Source: Dokdonella sp. (GTDB taxonomy: Bacteria > Pseudomonadota > Gammaproteobacteria > Xanthomonadales > Rhodanobacteraceae). From it: a stretch of DNA of 64,000 bases. The position numbers were made by a program, and so were the translations under genes. The notes beneath the pieces were generated by a model that saw only the letters and a list, made by a program, of their open reading frames with translations, searched no databases and had not been told where the DNA came from. Location: contig NZ_JAHCAS010000001.1 in the NCBI RefSeq assembly GCF_019634775.1, positions 1,680,894-1,744,893 on the forward strand, written 5' to 3'. Positions 20,905 through 29,426 of the stretch are shown here, one piece after another. Position 1 is the first letter of the stretch. Each line of letters opens with the position of its first letter.

Positions 20905-22353
20905 GTGTACATCGAACTGGACGGCCAAGGGCCGCGCTATGCGCAACTGATCCGCGCATTGAAGGCGATGATTCTCGATGGGCGCCTGCCTGCCGGTGCA
21001 CGCCTGCCGGCAAGTCGCACGCTGGCGCGCGAGATCGATGTCTCGCGCAACACGGTGCTCGCCGCCTACGAACAGCTGCAGGCTGAAGGATTTCTGCTCG
21101 GTCGGGTCGGTTCGGGCAGCTATGTGGCCGAGATCGGCAGCCGCGCGGTGTCCACGCGCAAGGCGCCGTTCGCCGCGCTGGCTGCGCCGCTGTCACCATT
21201 CGCGCGGCGTGCCGTGGCCATCACCGACGGCTCGCGCATCCCGGGTCGTCAGCACGCCGGCCTGCGTTACAACCTGCAGTACGGCGTGCCGCTGACGAAC
21301 CCGGCGCTGGCCAGCGCCTGGCGGCGCGAGCTCAATCGTGCCGCCGAACGTGCCGAGTTCGACTATCCCGATGCACAGGGTTTGCCGCTCCTGCGCGAAC
21401 GCATTTGCGATTACCTCGCACGCCGGCGTGGTGTCGAGGCTGCGCCCGAAGACGTGCTGGTCGTGTCCGGAACACAGCAGGCCTTCGCCCTCGCCGCGCG
21501 CGTGTTGCTCGACGACGGAGCCACGGTGGCACTCGAGGACCCACACTACCGCGGGGCGCGCCAGATCTTCGCCGCGCACGGTGCCCTTGTGCGGGGTGTG
21601 CGGGTGGATGCAGAAGGCCTGGTGCCGGCCGCCTTGCCGGCGCGTGCGCGCCTCGCCGTGGTCACGCCTTCGCATCAGTTTCCGACCGGTGCGCTGCTGC
21701 CGCTGGCACGACGTGTCGAACTGCTCGCCTGGGCCAGTAGGAGCCAGGCCTGGTTGATCGAGGACGATTACGACGGCGAATTCCGTTTCGGCGGGCGCCC
21801 ACTGGCGGCGTTGAAATCACTCGATCGGGACGGTCGTGTCCTCTACATCGGCAGTTTCTCCAAGACGCTCTTCCCGGCCCTGCGTCTCGGCTACATGGTG
21901 CTGCCGCCGGCCCTGCGCGAGGCGTTCCGCGCGGCCAAGTGGCTCGAGGACCGTGGCAGCAACACGCTCGAGCAGGCCGCGCTCGCGCAGTTCATGGCCG
22001 GTGGCGGCTTCGAGCGCCATCTGCGTCGTGCCGCGCAGACCCTGCGCGTGCGTCGCGCGGCGATGCTGGCCGGCCTGAAGAAGCATGCAGGCGCGGCCTT
22101 CGACATCGTCGATTCGAACGCCGGCATGCACGTTGCCGCGTGGTTGCGCTCGCGCAGCCACGCCGACTGCGAGCGTCTGGCAGCGCATGCGCGTGAACGT
22201 GGCCTCGGCCTGTATACGGTCGCGCCATATGCGCTGCGGGCGTCGCTCCGCCCGGGTCTGCTGCTTGGCTATGCGGCGCTGCCGCCGGCTGATATCGAGG
22301 CGGCGATGCGCCTGCTCGGGCGTTGCCTGCGCGAGACCGGGATCGTTGCCTGA
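20905..22353 (+). CDS. MocR/PdxR-type transcriptional regulator
   Basis: 482 residues. N-terminal GntR winged helix (about 1-75: LPASRTLAREIDVSRNTVLAAYEQLQAEGF) fused by a linker to a fold-type I aminotransferase-like domain (about 110-480). PLP-lysine region SFSKTLFPALRLGYMV, aspartate of LIEDDYDGEFRF, and the PHYRGARQIFAAHGA segment are all present, so PLP binding is likely. MocR regulators respond to PLP or amine ligands and often control adjacent divergent genes; here the divergent neighbour is a PNPOx-like flavoprotein. No ribosome binding site of good quality precedes the start, which is close to the repeat. Confidence 0.92.
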   Translation: MYIELDGQGPRYAQLIRALKAMILDGRLPAGARLPASRTLAREIDVSRNTVLAAYEQLQAEGFLLGRVGSGSYVAEIGSRAVSTRKAPFAALAAPLSPFARRAVAITDGSRIPGRQHAGLRYNLQYGVPLTNPALASAWRRELNRAAERAEFDYPDAQGLPLLRERICDYLARRRGVEAAPEDVLVVSGTQQAFALAARVLLDDGATVALEDPHYRGARQIFAAHGALVRGVRVDAEGLVPAALPARARLAVVTPSHQFPTGALLPLARRVELLAWASRSQAWLIEDDYDGEFRFGGRPLAALKSLDRDGRVLYIGSFSKTLFPALRLGYMVLPPALREAFRAAKWLEDRGSNTLEQAALAQFMAGGGFERHLRRAAQTLRVRRAAMLAGLKKHAGAAFDIVDSNAGMHVAAWLRSRSHADCERLAAHARERGLGLYTVAPYALRASLRPGLLLGYAALPPADIEAAMRLLGRCLRETGIVA

Positions 22354-22433
22354 ATGGCCGAATCCCGATATCGCGATGCGCGGCGGCGAGCCTGTCATAA
22401 TCGCAGACCGCGCGCTGCGCCGACCCGTCGAAC

Positions 22434-22991
22434 ATGAGCACCTACCACTCCACTTCCGAGCCCGTGCGCTTCGAGCGCGACTGTCCCGCGGTCATGGTGC
22501 CGCAGGGCGAGGTCGTGACCCTGCCGGCCGGCCAGGCCGGCTACATCACGCAGGCACTCGGCGGCAGCTTCACCGTGTTCGTCGAGGGCAACCTGTTCCG
22601 CATCGCCGGCACGGACGCCGACGCGATCGGCAAGGACGTGCCGGCACCGCTCGAACTTGCCGAGGGTGCCGGCGACGAGGAGGTCGAGAAGCTCGTCTGG
22701 CAGCAGTTGCGCACCTGTTTCGATCCCGAGATTCCGATCGACATCGTCGAGCTCGGTCTGGTCTACGACTGCGATCTGGAGACGCTCGACGATGGTCGGC
22801 GCAAGGTCAACGTGCGCATGACCCTGACCGCACCCGGTTGCGGCATGGGAGAAGTGTTGATCGACGATGTGCGCACCAAGATCGAGATGATCCCCACTGT
22901 CGCCGAAGCCGACGTCGACCTGGTGTTCGACCCGCCGTGGAACCACACCATGATGTCGGATGCGGCGAAGCTGGAGACGGGGATGTTCTGA
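22434..22991 (+). CDS. sufT: SufT-type Fe-S assembly protein (DUF59)
   Basis: 185 residues. The C-terminal MIP18/DUF59 domain (about 75-175) has CFDPEIPIDIVELGLVYD, the TLTAPGCGMGEVL motif with the conserved Cys, and VDLVFDPPWNHTMMS. The N-terminal 70 residues are the SufT-specific extension (VPQGEVVTLPAGQAGYITQALGGSFTVF). SufT acts as an accessory factor in Fe-S cluster maturation. It stands alone here, without other suf genes, 80 bp after the MocR gene, and is convergent with the regulator at 23008. Confidence 0.92.
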   Translation: MSTYHSTSEPVRFERDCPAVMVPQGEVVTLPAGQAGYITQALGGSFTVFVEGNLFRIAGTDADAIGKDVPAPLELAEGAGDEEVEKLVWQQLRTCFDPEIPIDIVELGLVYDCDLETLDDGRRKVNVRMTLTAPGCGMGEVLIDDVRTKIEMIPTVAEADVDLVFDPPWNHTMMSDAAKLETGMF

Positions 22992-23007
22992 AAGTCCCGC
23001 CGCTTCG

Positions 23008-25476
23008 TCACCACAATGGCCTGCCGAAATCGAATTCCGGCTGGGTGAGGGGTGGGGAGAAGGCAGGGCCGGCTGCGTAGTCGATGCCGAGGCGCAGGAG
23101 CAGATGGGCGCGGTTGACGTGGTCGACTTCACTGGCGACGACGGCGGCGCCGGCGGCGTGGGCCTTGCGCACGAGGGCGACCACGGTATCGGATGTCGAG
23201 CGCGTGGCACCGAGTTCCTGCACCAGGGCCGGATCGAGGCGCACGACATCGACCGGCAGCATTTTCAGGGCGTGCACGGCAGCCCAGTCACGGCCGAAAT
23301 CATTGAGGCAGATGCGCAGGCCCAGTGTGCGCAGATGGGCCATGCGTTCGCGCGCGGCGCTGCCGGCGTCGATCAGGGGCGAACAGGGCAGGCACAGGGT
23401 CAGGCCGGTGCCCGACAGGTGGCGTTCCTTCAGTTCGCGTTCGAGCCACCAGGCGAGGTCCGTCGCCATCAACGACTCCACCGACTGCGGCACGAAGATG
23501 CGCAACTGGCGTCCGCGCTTGAGTTGCTGTTCGCGCATCGTCAGCGTGTGCTGCAGGAGCAGGCGATCGACCTGGGCGAGCTGGCGGGTTTCTGCTGCGA
23601 CCGGGACGAGGTCCTCGTAGGCGACCGTGGCGTCAGGGTTCTGCGTGCTGCGCACGCGGAAGCGCAGGTCGAACTGGCCGACCAGCTTGCCGGTCAGTGG
23701 CACGATCGGCTGGAAATCGAACATCGCCTGCTCCGGCTTGAGCGGGCGCTCAACGACTGCGCGTACCGCCAGCAGCGGATCGGTCGGCAGCAGGGCGGCT
23801 TCGCGGGCCTCGTACCAGAGCACGCGATTGCCACCCATGTGTTCGGCGGCGAGTTGTGCCGCTTCGGCGTGGCCGACGATCGCGTCGATGCCGGCCTGTT
23901 CGCCGCCGAGCAAGGTCAGACCGATGCTCGCGGTCAGTGCGTGTTCGCTGCCGAAGGTCCAAGCGTGGCGTGCAAAGGCGGCGCGGATATCCTCCGCAGC
24001 CATCGTCACCTCGCTGCGCGAGTGGCGATGCATGAGCACGAAATAGCGGAAATCCTGGTAGTGCGCGGCAACGTCGGTCACGTCCAGCTGTGAACGCAGG
24101 ACCTGGCCTACATGTGCGTCGAGGGCGGCCAAGCCAATCAGGCCGATGCGCTCGCGCAGTGCCTGTGCGTGGTCGATGGTGATGCACATCAGCGCCGCCG
24201 AGCGATCGCCCGCGGCGGCTGCGAGTTTCTCGATCAGCACGCTGCGCGTGTGCAGGCCGGTGCGCGGATCGCTGGTTCCGGCGACGCCGATCAGCTCGCG
24301 CAGGCCACGCACGCGCGACAGCCGCGAGCTGACCGCGTGGCAGAGATGACGTGCACGCACGGGTTTGAGCAGTACGTCGTCACAGCCGGCGGCGACCGCG
24401 TCGAAGCGTTCCCCGATTTCGCCGTTGGCCGACATGAGCACGATCGGCAGCGCCGCCTGTTCCGGTTGTGCACGCACGAGCTGGATCAGTTCCAGGCCGC
24501 GCACGTCGGACAATTCCTGGTCGACGATGAGCACGTCCGGGCGAAAATCGGTGAGCGCGGACAGTGCCGCCTGCCCGTTCGCCGCCAGGCGCACGGTCAT
24601 GCCGCGCTCGGCGAGCCAGCGTGCGCGTTCGGCCGCGGCGGCGCGGTCGGTCTCGGCGAGCAGCACGCGCCACGGCGTCTGCGTCGTGTGCATGAGCACT
24701 TCGTCGACGCGGGCAAGCACGCGCAGGCCATCGACCGGCGCGCTGAACAGGCCTGCCGCACCGGCACGCATCGCCAGCAAGCGGTCGCCGAGGTCGTTGC
24801 CGGGCGAGAACACGAACAGCGCCGGCGTGTGGTCCGCGTCGGGCAGCGACTCGGTGATGCGTGCACGAATGCGGCCGATGTGGCGCAGCATGCGTGCATC
24901 GAGCAGCAACGCGCCGGGTACGGCTACGGCGAGGAAGCCGAGCAGGGCTTCTATGTCGTCGAAGGTGTTGACCTGGTAGCCGCGCTCGCGCAGCGCCTCG
25001 GCCAGGCCGGGTGCGGCGCGCACGGTGTCGCCGAACAGGCAGGTCGCGCGCGGCAGGCGCAGCACGCTCGCGGTCGCACCCTCCGGCGCGGCCGGTGGGA
25101 GGGTCGGCAAGGCATGCACCGCAGCGACCGGGGCGCCGGACAACTCGCCCAGGGTGGCACCGAGCACATTGACCATGGCGGCGAGCCGCTCCAGCGCGGC
25201 CCCGTTCGGTTCGAGTGCGTCGTCGATGAACGAGCACAGATAGGCGGCGAGTTCGAGCGCCGAGCCATTGATGTTGATCAGGCCGAGGCGTTCGCTGGTT
25301 TCGGCGATCTGGTCGAGTTCCTCGCCGAGCTGGCGCGCGGCGTGATGGTCCCAGCCCGAGCGGGCCAGGGGCTGCCAGCGGCGGACGAGGTTCAGGCAGC
25401 GCTCGCGCAGGGATTCCCGTGCCGAGTCGTCCGCGATGCTCGAACTGGTCTTGCCGTGGGTCATGGGGTCGATCAT
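23008..25476 (-). CDS. Multi-domain regulator with degenerate GGDEF and EAL domains
   Basis: 822 residues. Order: helical N-terminus that could be an HPt-like bundle (about 15-110), a receiver-like domain (about 140-260) that lacks an obvious acidic pair, a clear receiver (about 275-395, VLLAETDR and phospho-Asp in LIVDQELSD, Lys in LLKPV), a GGDEF-like domain (about 405-560; TGLHTR retained, but HYQDFRYF replaces the GGDEF loop), and an EAL-like domain (about 580-822). In the latter FQPIVPLTGKLVGQFDLRFR replaces the EALLR signature, LNDFGRD replaces DDFG and VRLDPAL replaces KIDRS. Both output domains therefore look catalytically inactive and may bind c-di-GMP or a partner. Confidence 0.85.
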   Translation of the reverse strand: MIDPMTHGKTSSSIADDSARESLRERCLNLVRRWQPLARSGWDHHAARQLGEELDQIAETSERLGLININGSALELAAYLCSFIDDALEPNGAALERLAAMVNVLGATLGELSGAPVAAVHALPTLPPAAPEGATASVLRLPRATCLFGDTVRAAPGLAEALRERGYQVNTFDDIEALLGFLAVAVPGALLLDARMLRHIGRIRARITESLPDADHTPALFVFSPGNDLGDRLLAMRAGAAGLFSAPVDGLRVLARVDEVLMHTTQTPWRVLLAETDRAAAAERARWLAERGMTVRLAANGQAALSALTDFRPDVLIVDQELSDVRGLELIQLVRAQPEQAALPIVLMSANGEIGERFDAVAAGCDDVLLKPVRARHLCHAVSSRLSRVRGLRELIGVAGTSDPRTGLHTRSVLIEKLAAAAGDRSAALMCITIDHAQALRERIGLIGLAALDAHVGQVLRSQLDVTDVAAHYQDFRYFVLMHRHSRSEVTMAAEDIRAAFARHAWTFGSEHALTASIGLTLLGGEQAGIDAIVGHAEAAQLAAEHMGGNRVLWYEAREAALLPTDPLLAVRAVVERPLKPEQAMFDFQPIVPLTGKLVGQFDLRFRVRSTQNPDATVAYEDLVPVAAETRQLAQVDRLLLQHTLTMREQQLKRGRQLRIFVPQSVESLMATDLAWWLERELKERHLSGTGLTLCLPCSPLIDAGSAARERMAHLRTLGLRICLNDFGRDWAAVHALKMLPVDVVRLDPALVQELGATRSTSDTVVALVRKAHAAGAAVVASEVDHVNRAHLLLRLGIDYAAGPAFSPPLTQPEFDFGRPLW

Positions 25477-25636
25477 CGTCCTCAGCGCATCCTGCGACCC
25501 AGCCGGTGCCGCAAGCGCGCAGCGTGGCGGAAGGACGGCGCAGGCATCGTGCTCTGCCGCACAGTTTGCGGGTATTGGCGGCGATGCAGCCTGCTTGCGG
25601 AATCGCTACGATGCGGAATCCGCGGAGGACACTTCC

Positions 25637-26056
25637 ATGCGCAGGCGCCTGCATCTCGTTGCCGTGATCCTGTTCCTGATCGTCTTCTTTCTTGACCTGG
25701 CGATCTGGGGCGCCGTGCCGAATCTGCCCGACGTTGGTGCCGGTATCGCCCGTTCGGCGCGCGCCGAAACCGTGCTGGCAACCACCTATATCACGCTCGG
25801 CGGCATGCTCGATGGCGCGATTCCGGCGCTCGGCGAATTCGGTGCCGGCTTCTTCACGCGCGCGATCGGCGAGGCCTTTCCCAGGATCGCCGAGTACCCG
25901 AACCTGGCGATGGACGTCATTCTCTCGTCGCGCCTCAATGGCACGCATGCCTGGCTGAAGACGCTGTACTGGGCCACCCCAGTGCTGTTGCTGCTCAGCA
26001 TCGTGCTGTGGGTACGCAAGCCGAAGACGATCAGCCTGGTCGGCGGCCGGCGCTGA
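25637..26056 (+). CDS. Small inner-membrane protein of unknown function
   Basis: 139 residues. GGAGGAC six bases before the ATG at 25637 fixes the start. One hydrophobic helix at the N-terminus (about 6-27, with a signal-anchor look) and another near the C-terminus (about 110-128) enclose a periplasmic-type segment of about 80 residues, in an N-in arrangement. No family recognised. It is divergent from the large regulator at 25476, 160 bp apart. Confidence 0.7.
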   Translation: MRRRLHLVAVILFLIVFFLDLAIWGAVPNLPDVGAGIARSARAETVLATTYITLGGMLDGAIPALGEFGAGFFTRAIGEAFPRIAEYPNLAMDVILSSRLNGTHAWLKTLYWATPVLLLLSIVLWVRKPKTISLVGGRR

Positions 26057-26367
26057 TGAGCCCGGGCCGGGCGTGCCAGTGCGGCGGAATGCCGAACTAT
26101 GTGACGCAGTTCTCATTCCGGTAAGCTCCGGATCACTAGGTTGCATGACTTTCCACACACCCTGAGACAGCGAGGATGCAAAAGGGTCGGCCGGGCGGGG
26201 CACCCGGCAGGCCAGCCGCGGAAGAACAAGAAATGAATGTCGCAAGCCTGACGCGGGCGAAGATCCGCGCATGCGGCACGGGAGTGGAGGGGAGCCCGTT
26301 GAGTGGGGAGTGGTCGCGCGACGCGGCCATCGACAGACAAACCGATATTCATCCCTTGGAGGTTTCT
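26057..26367. other. Intergenic region upstream of the protease gene
   Basis: No gene supported in these 311 bp. The same frame as the protease is open from 26176, but the predicted extension (PGRPAAEEQE-like) lacks signal-peptide character and precedes the true start. The region must hold the protease promoter; no convincing -35/-10 pair was found by eye. A short complementary pair, GAATGCCG and CGGAATGAG-like sequence near 26090-26120, may fold. Confidence 0.4.
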
Positions 26368-28725
26368 GTGAAGCTGGATTCGAAGACTGCTTTGCGTCGT
26401 ACCTCGCTTTGCGCAGCCATGCTCGCCATGCTCGGCTGCGGCACCCTCGCACATGCCGCCGCCGTCACCGAGGCGGATATCCAGGCCTACGCGAGTCGTG
26501 CAAATTTCACCGCCGACCTCGATCGGCAGGACATCACGCACTACATCGTCACCTATGCCGACAGCGCAGCGGAGCACCAGCTGGCTGCACTCGACGCCGA
26601 TCTTGCGCGTGTCGCGCGTGAAACCGGTTTCGCAGTGAAGTACACGCGCACGCTCGCCACCGGTGCGCAGCTCGTTGAAGTCGTGCGCAGCCGCGTGAAA
26701 CAGGCTGCACTCGGTCCCGCCGATGCGGCCAAGGCCGTCATGGTTGCGTTCGCGAAGAATCCTGCCGTCGCCTATGTCGAGCCGGATCGCCGCATGACCG
26801 TTGCGTTGACGCCGAACGACACGAACTACGCCAGCCAGTGGGATCTGTTCGAGGCCACCGGTGGCCAGAACCAGACCTCGGCCTGGGATCTGTCGACCGG
26901 TGCCGGCATCCGGGTTGCCGTCATCGACACCGGCATCGTCCCGCACAGCGACCTCTCCGGGCAGACGGTCGGCGGCTATGACTTCATCAGCAGTTCCGCC
27001 ACTGCACGCGATGGCAATGGCCGCGACTCGAATCCGAACGACGAAGGCGACTGGTTCAACTCGACCGAATGCGGCACCGGCTATGCCTCGAACTCGAGCT
27101 GGCACGGTACCCACGTGGCCGGCACCGTCGCTGCGTTGACCAACAACGCCAAGGGCGTGGCTGGCGTTGCCTACGGCGCCAAGGTCGTGCCGGTGCGCGT
27201 GCTCGGCCGTTGTGGCGGTTCGACCTCGGATATCGTCGATGCGATCGTGTGGTCGTCCGGCGGTACCGTCAGCGGCGCCCCGGCCAATGCGTATCCCGCC
27301 CGCGTCATCAACATGAGCCTCGGTGGCAGCGGGTCCTGTGGTTCGTTCCAGGCGGCGATCAACACGGCGCGCAACAACGGCACCGTGGTGGTGGTCGCCG
27401 CCGGCAACTCGAATGCCAACGTCAGTGGTTTCTCGCCGGCGAACTGCTCCGGCGTCATCTCGGTTGCAGCGACCAACCGCGCAGGTGCACGTTCGTACTA
27501 TTCGAACTACGGCACCGGAATCACGGTGTCTGCGCCGGGTGGCGAAACCACGGTCAACTCGAATGGCATCCTGTCGACGCTCAACACCGGCACGACGACC
27601 CAGGGCAGCGAGAGCTACGCCTTCTATCAGGGCACGTCGATGGCGGCTCCGCACGTCGCCGGCCTGGCCGCGCAGATACTTGCCCTGAACTCGAGCCTGA
27701 CCCCCGACCAGGTGCGCAACTTCATCACCTCGAACGCGCGAGCCCTGCCGGGTGCCTGTTCGGGTGGGTGTGGTGCCGGCATCATCAACGCCTACGCCAC
27801 ACTGCAGGCTGTCGGAGGAGGTTCGAACGCGGCTCCCGTGGCCAACTTCAGCTTCACCACCAGTGGCCTCACCGCGACCTTCACCGACAGTTCGACCGAC
27901 AGCGATGGCAGCATCGTCTCGCGCTCGTGGAACTTCGGTGACGGCTCGACTTCGACCGCGACCAATCCGAGCCGGACCTACGCCGCAGCAGGCACCTACT
28001 CGGTGTCGCTGACCGTGACCGACAATGGCGGAGCCACCAACACCAAGACCTCGTCGGTCACGGTGTCGGGTGGTGGTGGCGGCGGCAACGTGCTGGCGAA
28101 CAACGTGCCGGTCACGGGGTTGGGTGCAACGACCGGCAACTGGGTCCACTACACCATGGTCGTTCCGGCCGGTGCCACCAACCTCAAGTTCACCACCAGC
28201 GGCGGCAGCGGTGACGGCGACCTGTACGTGCGCTTTGGCGCACAGCCGACCACGTCGGCCTACAACTGCCGTCCGTACCTCAGTGGCAACAACGAGACTT
28301 GCAACATCACCACGGCCCAGGCCGGCACCTACTACGTGTCGATCCGTGCCTACTCGACGTTCGCGGGAGTGACCCTGACCGGCAGCTACACGACGGGTGG
28401 CGGTGGCGGTGGCAACGTGCTCACGAACGGGGTGCCGGTGACTGGCCTCGGCGCGACCTCGGGCAACTGGGTGCACTACACCATGGTCGTTCCGGCCGGC
28501 GCCACCAACCTCAAGTTCACCACCAGCGGCGGCAGTGGCGACGGTGATCTCTATGTGCGCTTCGGCGCACAGCCGACCACGTCGGCCTACAACTGCCGCC
28601 CGTACCTCAGTGGCAACAACGAGACGTGCAACATCACCACGGCCCAGGCCGGCACGTACCACGTGTCGATCCGCGCCTACTCGACGTTCTCGGGTGTGAC
28701 CCTGACCGGCAGCTACACACCGTAG
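26368..28725 (+). CDS. Secreted S8 subtilisin-like protease with PKD and two PPC domains
   Basis: 785 residues from GTG 26368, which follows TTGGAGG by five bases and gives a typical signal peptide (about 1-30, AHAAA). Propeptide about 35-140 (I9-like ITHYIVTYADS). Peptidase domain about 150-480 with triad D187 (VAVIDTG), H246 (WHGTHVAG) and S424 (GTSMAAPHVAG). PKD domain about 487-566 (SWNFGDGSTS). Two bacterial pre-peptidase C-terminal (PPC) domains, about 573-676 and 683-785, joined by glycine-rich linkers. A type II-secreted extracellular protease is expected; PPC domains are usually removed on maturation. The PPC repeats are almost identical at DNA level. A strong terminator follows. Confidence 0.95.
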   Translation: MKLDSKTALRRTSLCAAMLAMLGCGTLAHAAAVTEADIQAYASRANFTADLDRQDITHYIVTYADSAAEHQLAALDADLARVARETGFAVKYTRTLATGAQLVEVVRSRVKQAALGPADAAKAVMVAFAKNPAVAYVEPDRRMTVALTPNDTNYASQWDLFEATGGQNQTSAWDLSTGAGIRVAVIDTGIVPHSDLSGQTVGGYDFISSSATARDGNGRDSNPNDEGDWFNSTECGTGYASNSSWHGTHVAGTVAALTNNAKGVAGVAYGAKVVPVRVLGRCGGSTSDIVDAIVWSSGGTVSGAPANAYPARVINMSLGGSGSCGSFQAAINTARNNGTVVVVAAGNSNANVSGFSPANCSGVISVAATNRAGARSYYSNYGTGITVSAPGGETTVNSNGILSTLNTGTTTQGSESYAFYQGTSMAAPHVAGLAAQILALNSSLTPDQVRNFITSNARALPGACSGGCGAGIINAYATLQAVGGGSNAAPVANFSFTTSGLTATFTDSSTDSDGSIVSRSWNFGDGSTSTATNPSRTYAAAGTYSVSLTVTDNGGATNTKTSSVTVSGGGGGGNVLANNVPVTGLGATTGNWVHYTMVVPAGATNLKFTTSGGSGDGDLYVRFGAQPTTSAYNCRPYLSGNNETCNITTAQAGTYYVSIRAYSTFAGVTLTGSYTTGGGGGGNVLTNGVPVTGLGATSGNWVHYTMVVPAGATNLKFTTSGGSGDGDLYVRFGAQPTTSAYNCRPYLSGNNETCNITTAQAGTYHVSIRAYSTFSGVTLTGSYTP
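28090..28722 (+). repeat. Tandem duplication of the PPC domain coding sequence
   Basis: Two direct repeats of about 300 bp, 28090-28395 and 28418-28722, each encode one PPC domain, differing mostly at third positions. The protein copies are nearly identical (shared VHYTMVVPAGATNLKF and SGDGDLYVRFGAQPTT), with changes only in few residues such as YYVS to YHVS and FAG to FSG. Near identity suggests recent duplication or ongoing gene conversion inside the protease gene. Confidence 0.85.
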
Positions 28726-28762
28726 CGCACCGCGTCATCGCGCACTCGGAGTGCGTGCCTTC

Positions 28763-28794
28763 AAGGCGACCGGCTTCTGGCCGGTCGCCTTTTT
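28763..28794 (+). terminator. Intrinsic terminator of the protease gene
   Basis: GGCGACCGGC (28765-28774), loop TTCTG, GCCGGTCGCC (28780-28789) and a run of T (28790-28794). A perfect ten-base-pair GC stem with T-tract, 37 bp after the stop codon. Confidence 0.92.
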
Positions 28795-28826
28795 CATGTC
28801 CGGGGAAACGATCGAATGGATTTCCC

Positions 28827-28903
28827 TGCAGGAGCCCGTTCACGGGCGATGCTTCTCTGCGGCAACCGTGTCGAAAAGCATCGCCCGTGAACGGGCTCCT
28901 GCA
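28827..28903. repeat. REP-like palindrome with perfect 28-bp arms
   Basis: Arms at 28827-28854 and 28876-28903 are perfect reverse complements over 28 bases, beginning TGCAGGAGCCCGTTCACGG and including GCGATGCTT; the 21-bp loop is CTCTGCGGCAACCGTGTCGA-like. It is the best preserved copy of the family in this window, between the protease terminator and the end of the asparaginase-like gene. Confidence 0.92.
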
Positions 28904-28913
28904 AAAGGCCGCC

Positions 28914-29399
28914 TCAAACCGCCTCGAAGCGGTTCGCCTCACGGTTCTTGCGGACCGCAAGCGGGTTCCAGATGCGTCCGTTCATCGCAATGTAGACGCC
29001 GTCGGCGAGGGTCTGCACGGCGCCGACTGCACAGCCGATGTTGAACACCGCGTCCGAGCCCTGGAAGCGGGCCGGATTGAGGGCTCCGGTCAGCACGATG
29101 ACCTTGCCTTCGATCGCCTGCAGCACGCGCGCGGTCTCGACCATCGTGTCGGTGCCGTGGGTGACGAGTACATGGCGGTGCGGCTGTGCGGCGATCAGGC
29201 GGCGCAACAGGTCACGATCGGCATCGTCGAGATGCAGGCTGTCCTTGCGCATGGCCGGCAGCACGTCGAAGCTGAACCCGACGCCGAGCGCCTCGAGGAT
29301 CTTGCCGATCTGCGGCTCGCCGATCTCATAGGCCGACTTGTCGTCGAAGTAGGTCTTGTCGATCGTGCCGCCCGTGGTGACGATGGACAGGTGCTGCAT
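28914..29399 (-). CDS. Short asparaginase-family protein
   Basis: 161 residues, only the N-terminal domain of the L-asparaginase fold. VTTGGTIDKTYFD carries the first catalytic Thr and VLVTHGTDTMVETARVL the second Thr-Asp-Lys-like motif, although the Lys of the usual triad is not obvious here. Small one-domain asparaginase relatives of this size are common in this group of bacteria; whether they hydrolyse asparagine is not known to me. The next gene on the same strand lies 27 bp upstream (AidB-like), so they may be co-transcribed. Confidence 0.85.
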   Translation of the reverse strand: MQHLSIVTTGGTIDKTYFDDKSAYEIGEPQIGKILEALGVGFSFDVLPAMRKDSLHLDDADRDLLRRLIAAQPHRHVLVTHGTDTMVETARVLQAIEGKVIVLTGALNPARFQGSDAVFNIGCAVGAVQTLADGVYIAMNGRIWNPLAVRKNREANRFEAV

Positions 29400-29426
29400 G
29401 GGATGGCCTCGGCTGTAGTAGGCGGG

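Noticed and set aside
26176..26367. N-terminal extension of the protease
   Set aside because: The added residues lack signal features, while GTG 26368 follows a good ribosome binding site and starts a typical signal peptide.
26113..28662. Minus-strand 849-codon frame opposite the protease
   Set aside because: A GC-bias shadow: arginine-, glycine- and valine-rich with no family match, fully antisense to a protein with an intact catalytic triad.
28914..29399. Broken asparaginase pseudogene
   Set aside because: Although only one domain long, it has an intact start, both threonine motifs and a natural stop; one-domain relatives of this size are known in the order.
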